From NCBI GenBank assembly GCA_903859215.1, contig CAIOLW010000144.1, forward strand, positions 1-64,000: 64,000 bases of DNA, given 5' to 3'. The notes beneath the pieces were generated by a model. That model did not search any database and had not been told where the DNA came from. It saw only the letters and a list, made by a program, of their open reading frames with translations. Each line of letters begins with the position of its first letter. The stretch's first letter is position 1. Below are positions 45,514-53,252 of the stretch, piece after piece. The stretch is from an uncultured bacterium. Its GTDB lineage: Bacteria > Krumholzibacteriota > Krumholzibacteriia > LZORAL124-64-63. A program made the translations under genes and the position numbers.

Positions 45514-47870
45514 TTCGTCCGATTAATAACCAACCAAACCGTAGCCACCCCCGCCAGAATCCCGCTGATCTCCTTCAGCTTCGCCAGCGTGCTCTCGCCC
45601 TCGGGCGGCGCCTTCTGCGGCACGATGATCGTCGAGCCGGCCAGCACCTTCGAGCCGTGCTTGTTCGGCAGCGACGCGCCGTTCGGCCACACCACGCGCG
45701 ACTTGCCCTTGTCGGCCTTCTCCAGGTAGCCGCCGGCGCGGTCGACGTACCAGTTGATCTTCCGGCCCTCTTCCCACACCAGGCTGGTGGGGAAGCCCAC
45801 CTGGCCCACCACCTTCACGGTGAACATGCGGTCGGGGATGATCACTTCGTCGCCGGACTGCAGGATGATGTCGTGTTCGGAGCCGGGCTCGGCCAGCGCG
45901 TCGACCAGGTTGATCGCCACGTTGCCGACGTTGTCCTGCGCGCGCTGCACGCGGGCGCCCTCGGGATACGCGTCCGGGCGCAGGCCGCCGGCGCGGGCGA
46001 TCATCGTTGAGAGGCGCTCGTCCTTGCGTTCGAGGCTGAACTGGCCGGGGAAGAACACCTCGCCGCGTAGGGTGACCGTCTGCTGCAGTTCCCACCACGG
46101 CAGGCGGCGGATCGCGACGCGGTCGTAGGGCTTCAGCAGGAAGCCGTCGTCGCGCGTCAGGAAGTCGGCGCCCAGGGGCACGCGGATGACCTCGACGGTC
46201 TGCTCGGGCCGCTTGGTGATGTCGGTGCTGGCGGCGGCGTCCGCCAGCAGGCGCGACACCTCGGCCTGCATCAGGTTGGCGCTGTCCTTCATGCCGCCGG
46301 CCTTCAGGACCAGCTCGCGCAGGGTCATGCCCTCGCGCCACTGCGGCTCAACCGGCTCGAACACCTCGCCCGAGATGTACACCTGCGGCCGGCTCTTGAG
46401 CTCCCACCGCGCGAACACGTGCAGCATGTCGCGCGATTGAAGTGGCACTGGCTCGGCAGTGCCGTCCAACGGCACGGTCACCGACAGCAGGTCGCCCGCG
46501 GGCGTCGTGCGATCGATGATCGCCTTGTCGGTCATGGCGTCGGGCCACAGGCCGCCGGCCATCGCCAGCAGGTCGGTGACCGTCAGGCCTTCGCGGAACT
46601 CGTAGCGGCCGGGCACCTTCACGCTGCCCTTCACGTCGACGTAGCGGTCCAGGCGCTCGGTGATGGCGTCGACGACGACCTGGTCGCCGTCCAGCAGCTC
46701 CACCGGCTTGCCCTTCGACGACACGTCCACGAACACATGGTCCGGCTGGCCGTCGCGGCGGTCGGCCGGCGCCAGCACGCGGCGGATGTGCACCGGGTCG
46801 GGCACGGCCTCGGGAGCCAGGCCCCCGGCGTAGCCGAGCAGGTCGGACAGCTTCTCGCCCGCCTTCATCTCGTAGTACATCGGCCGGCGCACCGGGCCCA
46901 GGATCTGGACGCGCCGCTGGCGGTCCGGGATGTAGACGGTGTCGCCTTCCTGCAGCAGGCGGTCGCCCGTGCGCGCGCCCTTCGTCAGGTACTCGTACAG
47001 GTCCAGGTGGGCGACGACGTCGGTCCCGCGCATCAGCCGGATGTCGCGGAACGAGCCCGTCGCCGCCGGGCCACCCGACGCGTACAGCGCCGTCAGCACC
47101 GTCGAGGCCGAGCTCAGCTGGTACGAGCCCGGCCGCACGGCCTCGCCGATCACGTAGATGCGGATGGGCCGCAGCTGGCCCAGGGTCACCTCGACCTGCG
47201 TGGCGCCCTTGCCCTTGTCCTTGCTGTCGATCGAGGCGTGGCTCTGCGCCAGCTGCGAACGGATCGAGGCGCCGGCCTCGCTCAGCGTCCTTCCTGCGCA
47301 GGTCACCTTGCCGGTGCGCGGCAGGATGATGCAGCCGTCGCGGTCGACGACGCGGGTCATCTGGAAGTCGACCTCGCCCCACGCGTGGACGACCAACTCG
47401 TCGCCGACGCCCAGGCGGTAGTCCGGCGACACCGGCCCGAAGCTGGGCGGCTGGAACACGCCGGCGTCGAGGCGGAAGAAGCTGGCGCCGAAGGTGGCGT
47501 TGACACTAGTGGCCGCCGAATCGGCGGCCGTTGCCTTGGCCTGCAGGCTTTCCAGCTGGGACATCGGCAGCACGACCTGAGCGTCGGTGTCGCGCCAGGC
47601 GCCGGTCGGGTTGGTGTCGTCGATGCCCTTGATGGAGGTGCGGCCCGGCTCTGTCGCCGGCTCGGCGGCGCTCTGCGCCGCCGCTGGGGCGCCGCCACTG
47701 GCCTCATAACGGCGCAGCAGCTCCTCGCGGCTCAGCCCGGTGCGGCGGGCAGCCTCGTCCAGCATGGCGGCATCAGGGGTCTGGGCAATCGCCGGCAGGA
47801 CAGCCGAGACAGCCGCAAGGATGGCCACGAACGCGGCCAGGACGGTCATCGCGTAACGGGATTTGCGCAT
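45510..47870 (-). CDS. SLBB-domain polysaccharide export protein (Wza-like)
   Basis: A 786-residue secreted protein, about twice the length of E. coli Wza. A Sec signal peptide ends near AIA-Q (29/30); there is no lipobox Cys. The polysaccharide export domain is at about 145-230 (YRLGVGDELVVHAWGEVDFQ, VDRDGCIILPRTGKV). Several SLBB repeats follow (IYVIGEAVRPGSYQLSSASTV, VQILGPVRRPMYYEMKAGEKL, VDVKGSVKVPGRYEF, VTLRGEVFFPGQFSL, VKVVGQVGFPTSLVW). The protein ends in a hydrophobic helix (ISGILAGVATVWLVI), probably the membrane-spanning segment. It is the first gene of the operon down to 39655. Confidence 0.93.
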   Translation of the reverse strand: MRKSRYAMTVLAAFVAILAAVSAVLPAIAQTPDAAMLDEAARRTGLSREELLRRYEASGGAPAAAQSAAEPATEPGRTSIKGIDDTNPTGAWRDTDAQVVLPMSQLESLQAKATAADSAATSVNATFGASFFRLDAGVFQPPSFGPVSPDYRLGVGDELVVHAWGEVDFQMTRVVDRDGCIILPRTGKVTCAGRTLSEAGASIRSQLAQSHASIDSKDKGKGATQVEVTLGQLRPIRIYVIGEAVRPGSYQLSSASTVLTALYASGGPAATGSFRDIRLMRGTDVVAHLDLYEYLTKGARTGDRLLQEGDTVYIPDRQRRVQILGPVRRPMYYEMKAGEKLSDLLGYAGGLAPEAVPDPVHIRRVLAPADRRDGQPDHVFVDVSSKGKPVELLDGDQVVVDAITERLDRYVDVKGSVKVPGRYEFREGLTVTDLLAMAGGLWPDAMTDKAIIDRTTPAGDLLSVTVPLDGTAEPVPLQSRDMLHVFARWELKSRPQVYISGEVFEPVEPQWREGMTLRELVLKAGGMKDSANLMQAEVSRLLADAAASTDITKRPEQTVEVIRVPLGADFLTRDDGFLLKPYDRVAIRRLPWWELQQTVTLRGEVFFPGQFSLERKDERLSTMIARAGGLRPDAYPEGARVQRAQDNVGNVAINLVDALAEPGSEHDIILQSGDEVIIPDRMFTVKVVGQVGFPTSLVWEEGRKINWYVDRAGGYLEKADKGKSRVVWPNGASLPNKHGSKVLAGSTIIVPQKAPPEGESTLAKLKEISGILAGVATVWLVINRTN

Positions 47871-47924
47871 GGGCGGGCCCTCCCTGGCCCGGGCGCCGGC
47901 ACGGACAGGCCGCGCGGCGCCGGC

Positions 47925-47953
47925 ATCATGCCGCAGGGGGACCGTGCGGTCAA
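47925..47953 (-). promoter_or_regulatory. Probable promoter of the Wza-Wzz-ligase-kinase-flippase operon
   Basis: On the minus strand TTGACC (47948-47953), 17 bases, CATGAT (47925-47930). The start point would be about 45 bases before the Wza-like ATG. The -35 box is identical to those at 1151-1156 and 29161-29166. Confidence 0.45.
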
Positions 47954-47960
47954 GCGCTCC

Positions 47961-49307
47961 TCAGTCGGAAGAGCGCGGCCGCGAAAAATCGGGGTACAGG
48001 GCCTTGATGCAGTCCGGGCAGACGCCGTGCGAGAACTGCGCCCCGGTGTGCCGGGCCACGTACGACTCCACCTGCTCCCAGTAGCCGGTGTCGTCACGTA
48101 CCTTCTTGCAACTGGCGCAGATAGGCAGAATTCCCTGCAGGTCGCGGATCTCGCCCAGGGCCGCCCGCAGCTCGCGGATGGTCTCGTGGCGCTCGGCCTC
48201 GGCCAGCTTGCGGGCGGTGATGTCGTTCATCACGGTCAGGAAGTAGGTCTTGCCCTGGTTCTCGATGATTTCCCCGGAGAACAGCCCCACCAGGATCCGG
48301 CCGCTCTTCGCCCGGACCCTCAGTTCCTCGTCCCGGACGCTGCCCGTCTCCCGGAGGATGTTGGCGACGCGCAACTGCTCGTCATGGTCGACGAACAGGT
48401 TCAGGTCGGGGGCCCTTTTCCCGATGACCTCGGCTTCCGTGTAGCCCAGCGTCCTCATCCAGGCTTCGTTGACCTCGATGAAGACCTGCTCGGGGATGTT
48501 GCTGACGGCCATCGGCGCCGGGTTCATGCGGAACAGGCGGTCGAACTTCTGCAGCGCCTCCTGTTCGTGGCTGATTTCCCGGCACAGCCCGACGATGCAG
48601 TCCACGCCGTTCCAGCGGCCCATCCAGACGCGCGTTTCCACCGGCACCAGCGCGCCCGACTTGTGGCTCAACGGCAACGGACACGCCACCCGCGCGCCGG
48701 CGAACATCTCGCCCAGGATCTTGGCCGCTTCTTCCCGCACGAATTCCGGGTGCAGGTCCAGGATCCGCATGCCCAGCAGCTCGTCGGCGCTGTAGCCGAG
48801 CGCCTCGGTCGTGGCCGGGTTGGAGTACATGACGCGACCGTCGAAATCGCCGATGAGCACGATGTCGGAAATGCTTTCGACCAGCGCGCGGAAGTTGTCG
48901 TCCGTGCTCGCGACCTCGACGGCCGCGCACACGACGTAGCTGGCGTCACCGTTGCCGATGGTCGTCGGGGTCTTCGTGATCTCCATCAGGCGCCGGACGC
49001 CCTGCGCGTCGGGCATCCACTCCTGCGTGACAATGGTGGCGCCGGCGGCGAGCGCCGCGCGCGTCGACTGCTCGCACACACTGGCGACGTCCGCAGGCCA
49101 GCGGTCCCGCAGCGGGCGAAACTCCAGGTCGCTCCGGCTGACACCCAGGAAGTCGGCGTGCCGCTGGTTGGCGCGCCCGTACGTGCCGTCAGCGGACAGG
49201 AACCACATCTGCACCGGCACGGAATCGAGCAGGGGGGCCTGCTGCTGCCAGTAGTCCTGAAGAAGGTCTGTCTTGCCGTTGCTCACGCCTTGCGCTCCTG
49301 ACGCCAT
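47961..49307 (-). CDS. Multi-PAS sensor protein with C-terminal zinc-type Cys domain
   Basis: A 448-residue soluble signalling protein without a kinase, cyclase or phosphodiesterase domain. Three PAS domains are visible (about 20-125, 135-240, 255-365), e.g. VESISDIVLIGDFDGRVMYSNPATTEALGYSADELLG. A short coiled region follows (ITARKLAEAERHETIRELRAALGEIRDLQG), then a C-terminal motif ILPICASCKKVRDDTGYWEQVESYV and GVCPDCIKALYPDF with two CxxC pairs, known at the ends of some PAS histidine kinase-related proteins. The start may be ATG 49307 or GTG 49286 (AGGAG 8 bases upstream). It could pass a signal by protein contact. Confidence 0.85.
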   Translation of the reverse strand: MASGAQGVSNGKTDLLQDYWQQQAPLLDSVPVQMWFLSADGTYGRANQRHADFLGVSRSDLEFRPLRDRWPADVASVCEQSTRAALAAGATIVTQEWMPDAQGVRRLMEITKTPTTIGNGDASYVVCAAVEVASTDDNFRALVESISDIVLIGDFDGRVMYSNPATTEALGYSADELLGMRILDLHPEFVREEAAKILGEMFAGARVACPLPLSHKSGALVPVETRVWMGRWNGVDCIVGLCREISHEQEALQKFDRLFRMNPAPMAVSNIPEQVFIEVNEAWMRTLGYTEAEVIGKRAPDLNLFVDHDEQLRVANILRETGSVRDEELRVRAKSGRILVGLFSGEIIENQGKTYFLTVMNDITARKLAEAERHETIRELRAALGEIRDLQGILPICASCKKVRDDTGYWEQVESYVARHTGAQFSHGVCPDCIKALYPDFSRPRSSD

Positions 49308-49486
49308 GACCCCTCGAAACCGCACCGTTCCCCCCACTGAGGATAACCGGTAACGTTGAAATAAGCGAGATCCTTATCGTCCCATAACGCATTTTTCCAT
49401 ACGCATAACCCAAATTCCCAGACATGATTCCCACCCGTTTTCGACCCGGAACCGGAATCCAATGGCAAATGCCGTGCCCATAACTG

Positions 49487-49492
49487 TATTAT
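49487..49492 (+). promoter_or_regulatory. Possible -10 box directly before a leaderless start
   Basis: TATTAT at 49487-49492 lies 6 bases before the ATG at 49499 of the oxidoreductase gene. If used, the transcript would begin at or next to the ATG. No ribosome site precedes this ATG (GTATTATCGCGAG). The -35 region is unclear. Confidence 0.3.
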
Positions 49493-49498
49493 CGCGAG

Positions 49499-50446
49499 AT
49501 GAATACGACCCTCAAAGCCGCTGTCGTCGGCGCCGGCTACCTCGGCCGGTTCCACGCCCAAAAATACGCCGCCCTGCCGGGCGTCGACCTCGTCGCCATC
49601 GTCGATGTGGACCCCGAGCGGGCCCGGGCGGTCGCCGCCGAGACCGGCGCGCCCCATGCCTGCGCCTCGCTCGACGACGTGCCCGCGACGCTGGACCTCG
49701 CCTCGGTGGTCACCCCGAACGACGCCCACTTCGCGACCACAGCGGCGCTGCTCGCGCGCGGCATCCATGTGCTGCTCGAGAAGCCGGTGACCGGCGACGT
49801 CGCCCAGGCCGCCGAGCTGGAAGCGACCGCCGCCGCCCGCGGCCTCATCCTGCAGCCGGGCTTCCTCGAGCGCTTCAACCCGGCCATCCGCTTCCTGCGC
49901 GAGCACGCTCCCCATCCCCGCTTCATCGAGGCGCACCGCCTGGGCGCCTACAAGGCGCGCGCCACCGACGTCGACGTGGTGATGGACCTGATGATCCACG
50001 ACATCGACATCGTCCTGCACCTGATCGGCGCGCCCGTCCGCGAAGTGCGCGCCTCGGGCACGCGCGTGCTGACCGGCCACGTCGACATCGCCAACGCCCG
50101 CCTCGAATTCGCCGGCGGCGCCACCGCCAACCTGACGGCCAGCCGCGTCTCGCTGAAGGACATGCGCAAGGTGCGCGTGTTCAGCGACGGCGGCTACGCG
50201 GCCGCCGACTGCGCCGCGCGCGAAAACGTCGTCGTCTCGCGCGGCGCCGACGGCTCGCTGCCGCTGGCGCCGGTGCCGCAGGTGGTGCAACACCCCGCCT
50301 GCGACCCGCTGCTGGAGGAGATCGCCTCGTTCGTCGCCGCGGTGCGCGGCGACCGCGCGGTGGAAGTGCCGGCCTCGGCCGGGCGCGAGGCCATCACGGT
50401 GGCGCTGGCCATTCGGGCGGCGATGGCGCGGCAGGAGTTGGCGTAA
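49499..50446 (+). CDS. Gfo/Idh/MocA family NAD(P)-dependent oxidoreductase
   Basis: A 315-residue dehydrogenase. The Rossmann fold begins at once (KAAVVGAGYLGRFHAQKYA; GAGYLG at 11-16). The EKP motif is at 94-96 (VLLEKPV), and a DLMIHDIDIVLHLIG segment holds the conserved catalytic-region His and Asp. Several related enzymes oxidise nucleotide sugars, such as UDP-GlcNAc 3-dehydrogenase of lipid A diamino-sugar synthesis, and the cell-surface context agrees with that, but the substrate is not fixed by sequence. There is no ribosome site before the ATG. Confidence 0.88.
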   Translation: MNTTLKAAVVGAGYLGRFHAQKYAALPGVDLVAIVDVDPERARAVAAETGAPHACASLDDVPATLDLASVVTPNDAHFATTAALLARGIHVLLEKPVTGDVAQAAELEATAAARGLILQPGFLERFNPAIRFLREHAPHPRFIEAHRLGAYKARATDVDVVMDLMIHDIDIVLHLIGAPVREVRASGTRVLTGHVDIANARLEFAGGATANLTASRVSLKDMRKVRVFSDGGYAAADCAARENVVVSRGADGSLPLAPVPQVVQHPACDPLLEEIASFVAAVRGDRAVEVPASAGREAITVALAIRAAMARQELA

Positions 50447-50455
50447 GCGGTTGCG

Positions 50456-51493
50456 CTAGTCGCTCCGCTCCACTTGCGCCGGCGCAAGTGCGCCCTCGTA
50501 CACGTGCCGATGCCGATGACACCGCGAACACAGCGTGACCAGGTTCTCCAGGCTGTTGCTCCCGCCCTCGCCGCGCGCCACCACGTGATGCACTTCCAGG
50601 AACCGCGTCGCGCCGCACGCCGGCGTTGTGCAGCGATGCCTGTCCCTCGCCAGCACTTGCGCCCTCGTTGATGGCGGGATCGTCGCCCGGTTGGGCTTGC
50701 CCGGTTCCTGCACACGCGCGTCGCACGCGATGGCCTCCACTTGCGCCGGCGCAAGTCGCTGCTCGCCGCGGCTGGTGACCGCCGCGGCCTCGCCGCAATC
50801 GGGGCACTGGTGCACGACGATTTGCACCGATGGCGCTGCGGATTCGGGCCCGGTCACCGCCGAGGCCACCAGCGCCTCAAGACCCGCCAGCACGAGGTCC
50901 ATTCGGTCCGCGTCGGCGGGCACTAGCTTCAACTTCCGCGCCTTCTCCATGAGCGCCTCGAAGCGGGCCAGCTGCAGGCCGTCGGCGCGCAGGGTGATGG
51001 TGACCGGCGGCATGGACTCAGGCGCCGGGAGCTTCCCTCCCAATTCGGATTGCGCCGCCGACTTGCGCCGGCGCAACTGGCACCGCGCCTGCTTTACCTC
51101 GCGCTCCAGGTCGCGCCGCCCGGTGGCCACGGCTTTGCCCACCCACTCGGCTTGCGTCGCCGGCGTCGCCACGCGCGCCACCTGCTGCGCCTTGGTCCAG
51201 CCCAGGTCGCCGGCCTGCACGGCCTCGCGCAGCACCGGCAACCGGTCGAGGTCATCGGCCAGCCGCTTGAACTGCCAGTAGCGGTTGGGGCTGAACCCCA
51301 GTGCTTCGGCGGCGTAGAGCTGCAGGCTGGCGTGACCGAGCTCGCGATAGAGCGCCCGGCGCTGCACCTCGGCGAACCACAGAACGGCGCACTCGCGGGC
51401 GCGGTCGCAGGCGGCCAGCGACTGGCGCAACGAGGCATCGACCTGCGCGGCGGGGCGGCCGGCGGTAAATACGGGCAATTGGATGGCGGTCAT
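50456..51493 (-). CDS. HNH endonuclease-domain protein carrying three palindromic repeats in its reading frame
   Basis: A 345-residue protein. The C-terminal HNH/McrA motif is complete: CTTPACGATRFLEVHHVVARGEGG, then NSLENLVTLCSRCHRHRH, with Cys pairs for zinc and the His-His-Asn-His core. The N-terminal 200 residues are mostly helical, as in the 13E12/DUF222-type HNH proteins. Copies of a palindromic repeat lie in the gene: two are read as LAPAQVE (one at the C-terminus, one in the middle) and one as QLRRRKS in another frame. The start may be ATG 51493 or GTG 51502. Its target is unknown; such genes are often mobile or present in many copies. Confidence 0.85.
   Translation of the reverse strand: MTAIQLPVFTAGRPAAQVDASLRQSLAACDRARECAVLWFAEVQRRALYRELGHASLQLYAAEALGFSPNRYWQFKRLADDLDRLPVLREAVQAGDLGWTKAQQVARVATPATQAEWVGKAVATGRRDLEREVKQARCQLRRRKSAAQSELGGKLPAPESMPPVTITLRADGLQLARFEALMEKARKLKLVPADADRMDLVLAGLEALVASAVTGPESAAPSVQIVVHQCPDCGEAAAVTSRGEQRLAPAQVEAIACDARVQEPGKPNRATIPPSTRAQVLARDRHRCTTPACGATRFLEVHHVVARGEGGSNSLENLVTLCSRCHRHRHVYEGALAPAQVERSD
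50471..50490. repeat. Palindromic repeat copy 1 (20-bp perfect palindrome)
   Basis: CACTTGCGCCGGCGCAAGTG, a perfect palindrome, at the 3' end of the HNH gene, read on the minus strand as LAPAQV. Confidence 0.95.
50739..50756. repeat. Palindromic repeat copy 2
   Basis: ACTTGCGCCGGCGCAAGT inside the HNH gene, in the same reading frame as copy 1. With copy 1 it also shares CTCC on its left side. Confidence 0.95.
51061..51078. repeat. Palindromic repeat copy 3
   Basis: ACTTGCGCCGGCGCAACT inside the HNH gene. The core TTGCGCCGGCGCAA (51063-51076) is intact; one outer base differs. On the minus strand it is read in a different frame from copies 1 and 2 (QLRRRKS). Confidence 0.95.
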
Positions 51494-51528
51494 CGGGCCC
51501 ACGTTTCCGGGAGGAAAGTGATGGCGTA

Positions 51529-51557
51529 AAGATAGCGAAAGATTGTGGCAACCGCAA
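51529..51557 (-). promoter_or_regulatory. Possible promoter of the HNH gene
   Basis: On the minus strand TTGCGG (51552-51557), 17 bases, TATCTT (51529-51534). The -10 box is the same as that of rpsO. The start point would be about 25 bases before the ATG. Confidence 0.35.
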
Positions 51558-51714
51558 GTGGTTGATTTAGTTGGAATGCAGGTTTGTTCCGCCGAACCCC
51601 TTCATTGATATTGCATCCATTTTCATTGTCCTGTTGCGGGACCGCCCCCATGAGGTACGTTTCCGCCCAACGGAAGCCCTTGACCCTAGACGGATCCACC
51701 GAAAGGAAGCCGCC

Positions 51715-52101
51715 ATGCGCATCGCCAAGGAAAGCATCCCCGCAAAGATCAACGTCCCCGGCGCGGTCGCGCGCCAGGTCACTGAATTCGGAGACGCCTC
51801 CGGATTCGGGAAGATGGGCGGCGAATACTTCTCGCTCGCCGCCGGCCTGGATATCTCGCCGCTGCTCAGGGGCCTCAAGGACGACGCCTGCCAGGCGCCG
51901 CACTGGGGCTACATGATCGCGGGCGAGCTTGTCGTGACCTACACCGACGGGAAGACCGATACATGCTCCGCGAATGACCTCTTCTACTGGCCGCCCGGGC
52001 ACAGCGTGCGGGTGGTGGCCGATGCCGAGGTCATCCTGTTCAGCCCCCAGCACGAGCACACCCATGTGATCAATCACATGCTGGACGTGATGAAGGGCTG
52101 A
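51715..52101 (+). CDS. Small cupin-fold protein
   Basis: A 128-residue protein of unknown function with a single cupin-like beta-barrel. The pattern HWGYMIAGELVVTYTDGKTDTCSANDLFYWPPGHSVRVVADAEVILFSP fits the two cupin motifs (G-E-L-x-V-T-Y and P-P-G-H-S-V). The first His before G-Y-M may be a metal ligand; a full set of metal-binding residues is not evident. AAGGA lies 8 bases before the ATG at 51715. It stands alone between the divergent HNH gene and a strong hairpin. Confidence 0.75.
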   Translation: MRIAKESIPAKINVPGAVARQVTEFGDASGFGKMGGEYFSLAAGLDISPLLRGLKDDACQAPHWGYMIAGELVVTYTDGKTDTCSANDLFYWPPGHSVRVVADAEVILFSPQHEHTHVINHMLDVMKG

Positions 52102-52115
52102 TCCATACGAAAGTA

Positions 52116-52144
52116 GACGCGGGGCCGACATCCGGCCCCGCGTC
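52116..52144. terminator. Strong hairpin between convergent cupin and ribF genes
   Basis: Perfect 12-bp arms GACGCGGGGCCG (52116-52127) and CGGCCCCGCGTC (52133-52144) with loop ACATC. It starts 14 bases after the cupin stop and lies 22 bases past the ribF stop on the other strand. T-runs are absent on the plus strand and short on the minus strand. Probably a bidirectional terminator. Confidence 0.6.
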
Positions 52145-52145
52145 C

Positions 52146-52163
52146 ACTTGCGCCGGCGCAACT
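52146..52163. repeat. Palindromic repeat copy 4
   Basis: ACTTGCGCCGGCGCAACT with intact core at 52148-52161, directly beside the hairpin at 52116-52144 and 3 bases after the ribF stop on the minus strand. Confidence 0.95.
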
Positions 52164-52166
52164 CCC

Positions 52167-53252
52167 CTACGAGATCCCCAACACCCGCCGCGCCTGCTCC
52201 CCATCGCGCGCCAGCTGCGCCTTCAATTCCTCGACGCCACCAAACGTCGTCTCGCCGCGCAACCGCTCGATCCAGTCGATCTTGATGTTGCGGCCGCGCA
52301 GGTCGCCCTCGAAGCCGAAGATGTTGGCCTCGATGCGCGGGATGGGCAGGCCGCCGCCGTGGAAGGTGGGCACGAAGCCGAAGTTGAGCATGCCGCCGAA
52401 GACGGCCCAGTCGCCGGACGCAGCGCTCAGCATCTCGCCGTGGCGGTCGACTTCGGGCAAGGATTCGGTAACCCGCGCCAGCTGCCCGGGGCCGCCGGCG
52501 GGCGCCACATCGCCCGGCACCTGCACGCGCACCGCGTAGACGCCGACCTTCGGCAGCAGTTTCAGGGCGTCGAGCGGCACCAGGTTCGCGGTGGGGTAGC
52601 CCAGTTCGCGGCCCCGGCGGTCGCCGGGCGTCACTTCGCCCCACAGTTCGTACGGGCGGCCGAGCATGGCGCCGGCCAGCCTCATGTCGCCGTCGCTGAC
52701 GGCGGCGCGGATGGCCGAGCTGCTGATGACGACGTCGCCCTCGCGCACGGGCGGGAACACTTCCAGCGTGAAGCCCAGTTCGCTGCCGAGCGCCGCCAGC
52801 GTCTGTGCATTGCCGTGGCGGCCGGCGCCCAGGTGCACGTCGTGGCCGGCCACCAGGTGCTTCATGCCGAGGTAGCCGACCAGGAAGCGGCCGACGAACT
52901 CGCGGTAGTCGAGCTTGGCCAGCGCCGGGCAGAAGTCGGCGGCGATCACGGTCTCGCAGCCGAGTTCCTTCAGGACGGCCAGCTTCTCGCGCCAGGTGGT
53001 CAGCAGGAAAGGCGTTGTCGAAGGGTCCAGCGTCTGGCGGGGATGGCGGGTGAAGGTGAAGACGGCGCCGTCGCTCAGACCCAGGCGCTCGCGCGCGGTC
53101 ATCACGCCGCGCAGCAGTTCCTGGTGGCCGCGGTGCAGGCCGTCGAACGAGCCGATGGCGAGCGCGCTGCTCGGCAGGTGCGGGCCGCGGTGGCCGATGC
53201 GGCCTTCGACCAGCTCGTTCACGTACTGTTCGCTCAGGCGGATCATCCGCAC
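52167..53252 (-). CDS. ribF: Bifunctional riboflavin kinase / FAD synthetase
   Basis: A 361-residue enzyme that makes FMN and FAD. The N-terminal nucleotidyltransferase domain has AIGSFDGLHRGHQELL (an HxGH motif) and, further on, ISSSAIRAAVSDGD. The riboflavin kinase domain begins near residue 200 (GDRRGRELGYPTANL) with the PTAN motif. Between about 275 and 310 the spacing is longer than usual (QLARVTESLPEVDRHGEMLSAASGDW). GTG 53252, with GGAGG 9 bases upstream, is preferred to ATG 53246, which would overlap the truB stop (ATGA). It is the last gene of the rimP-nusA-infB operon. Confidence 0.95.
   Translation of the reverse strand: MRMIRLSEQYVNELVEGRIGHRGPHLPSSALAIGSFDGLHRGHQELLRGVMTARERLGLSDGAVFTFTRHPRQTLDPSTTPFLLTTWREKLAVLKELGCETVIAADFCPALAKLDYREFVGRFLVGYLGMKHLVAGHDVHLGAGRHGNAQTLAALGSELGFTLEVFPPVREGDVVISSSAIRAAVSDGDMRLAGAMLGRPYELWGEVTPGDRRGRELGYPTANLVPLDALKLLPKVGVYAVRVQVPGDVAPAGGPGQLARVTESLPEVDRHGEMLSAASGDWAVFGGMLNFGFVPTFHGGGLPIPRIEANIFGFEGDLRGRNIKIDWIERLRGETTFGGVEELKAQLARDGEQARRVLGIS

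Noticed and set aside
47871-47960. JUMPstart/ops element before the polysaccharide operon
   Set aside because: The GGCGGTAGCGTG core is not present in this leader or in the other leaders of the locus.
46419-49301. Plus-strand frame of about 960 codons opposite the Wza-like and PAS genes
   Set aside because: No motif and full overlap with two clear genes.
50456-51493. Reading the palindromes as a CRISPR array or integron attC sites
   Set aside because: Spacing is irregular (about 250 to 9,500 bases), there are no uniform spacers, and the attC core features are missing.
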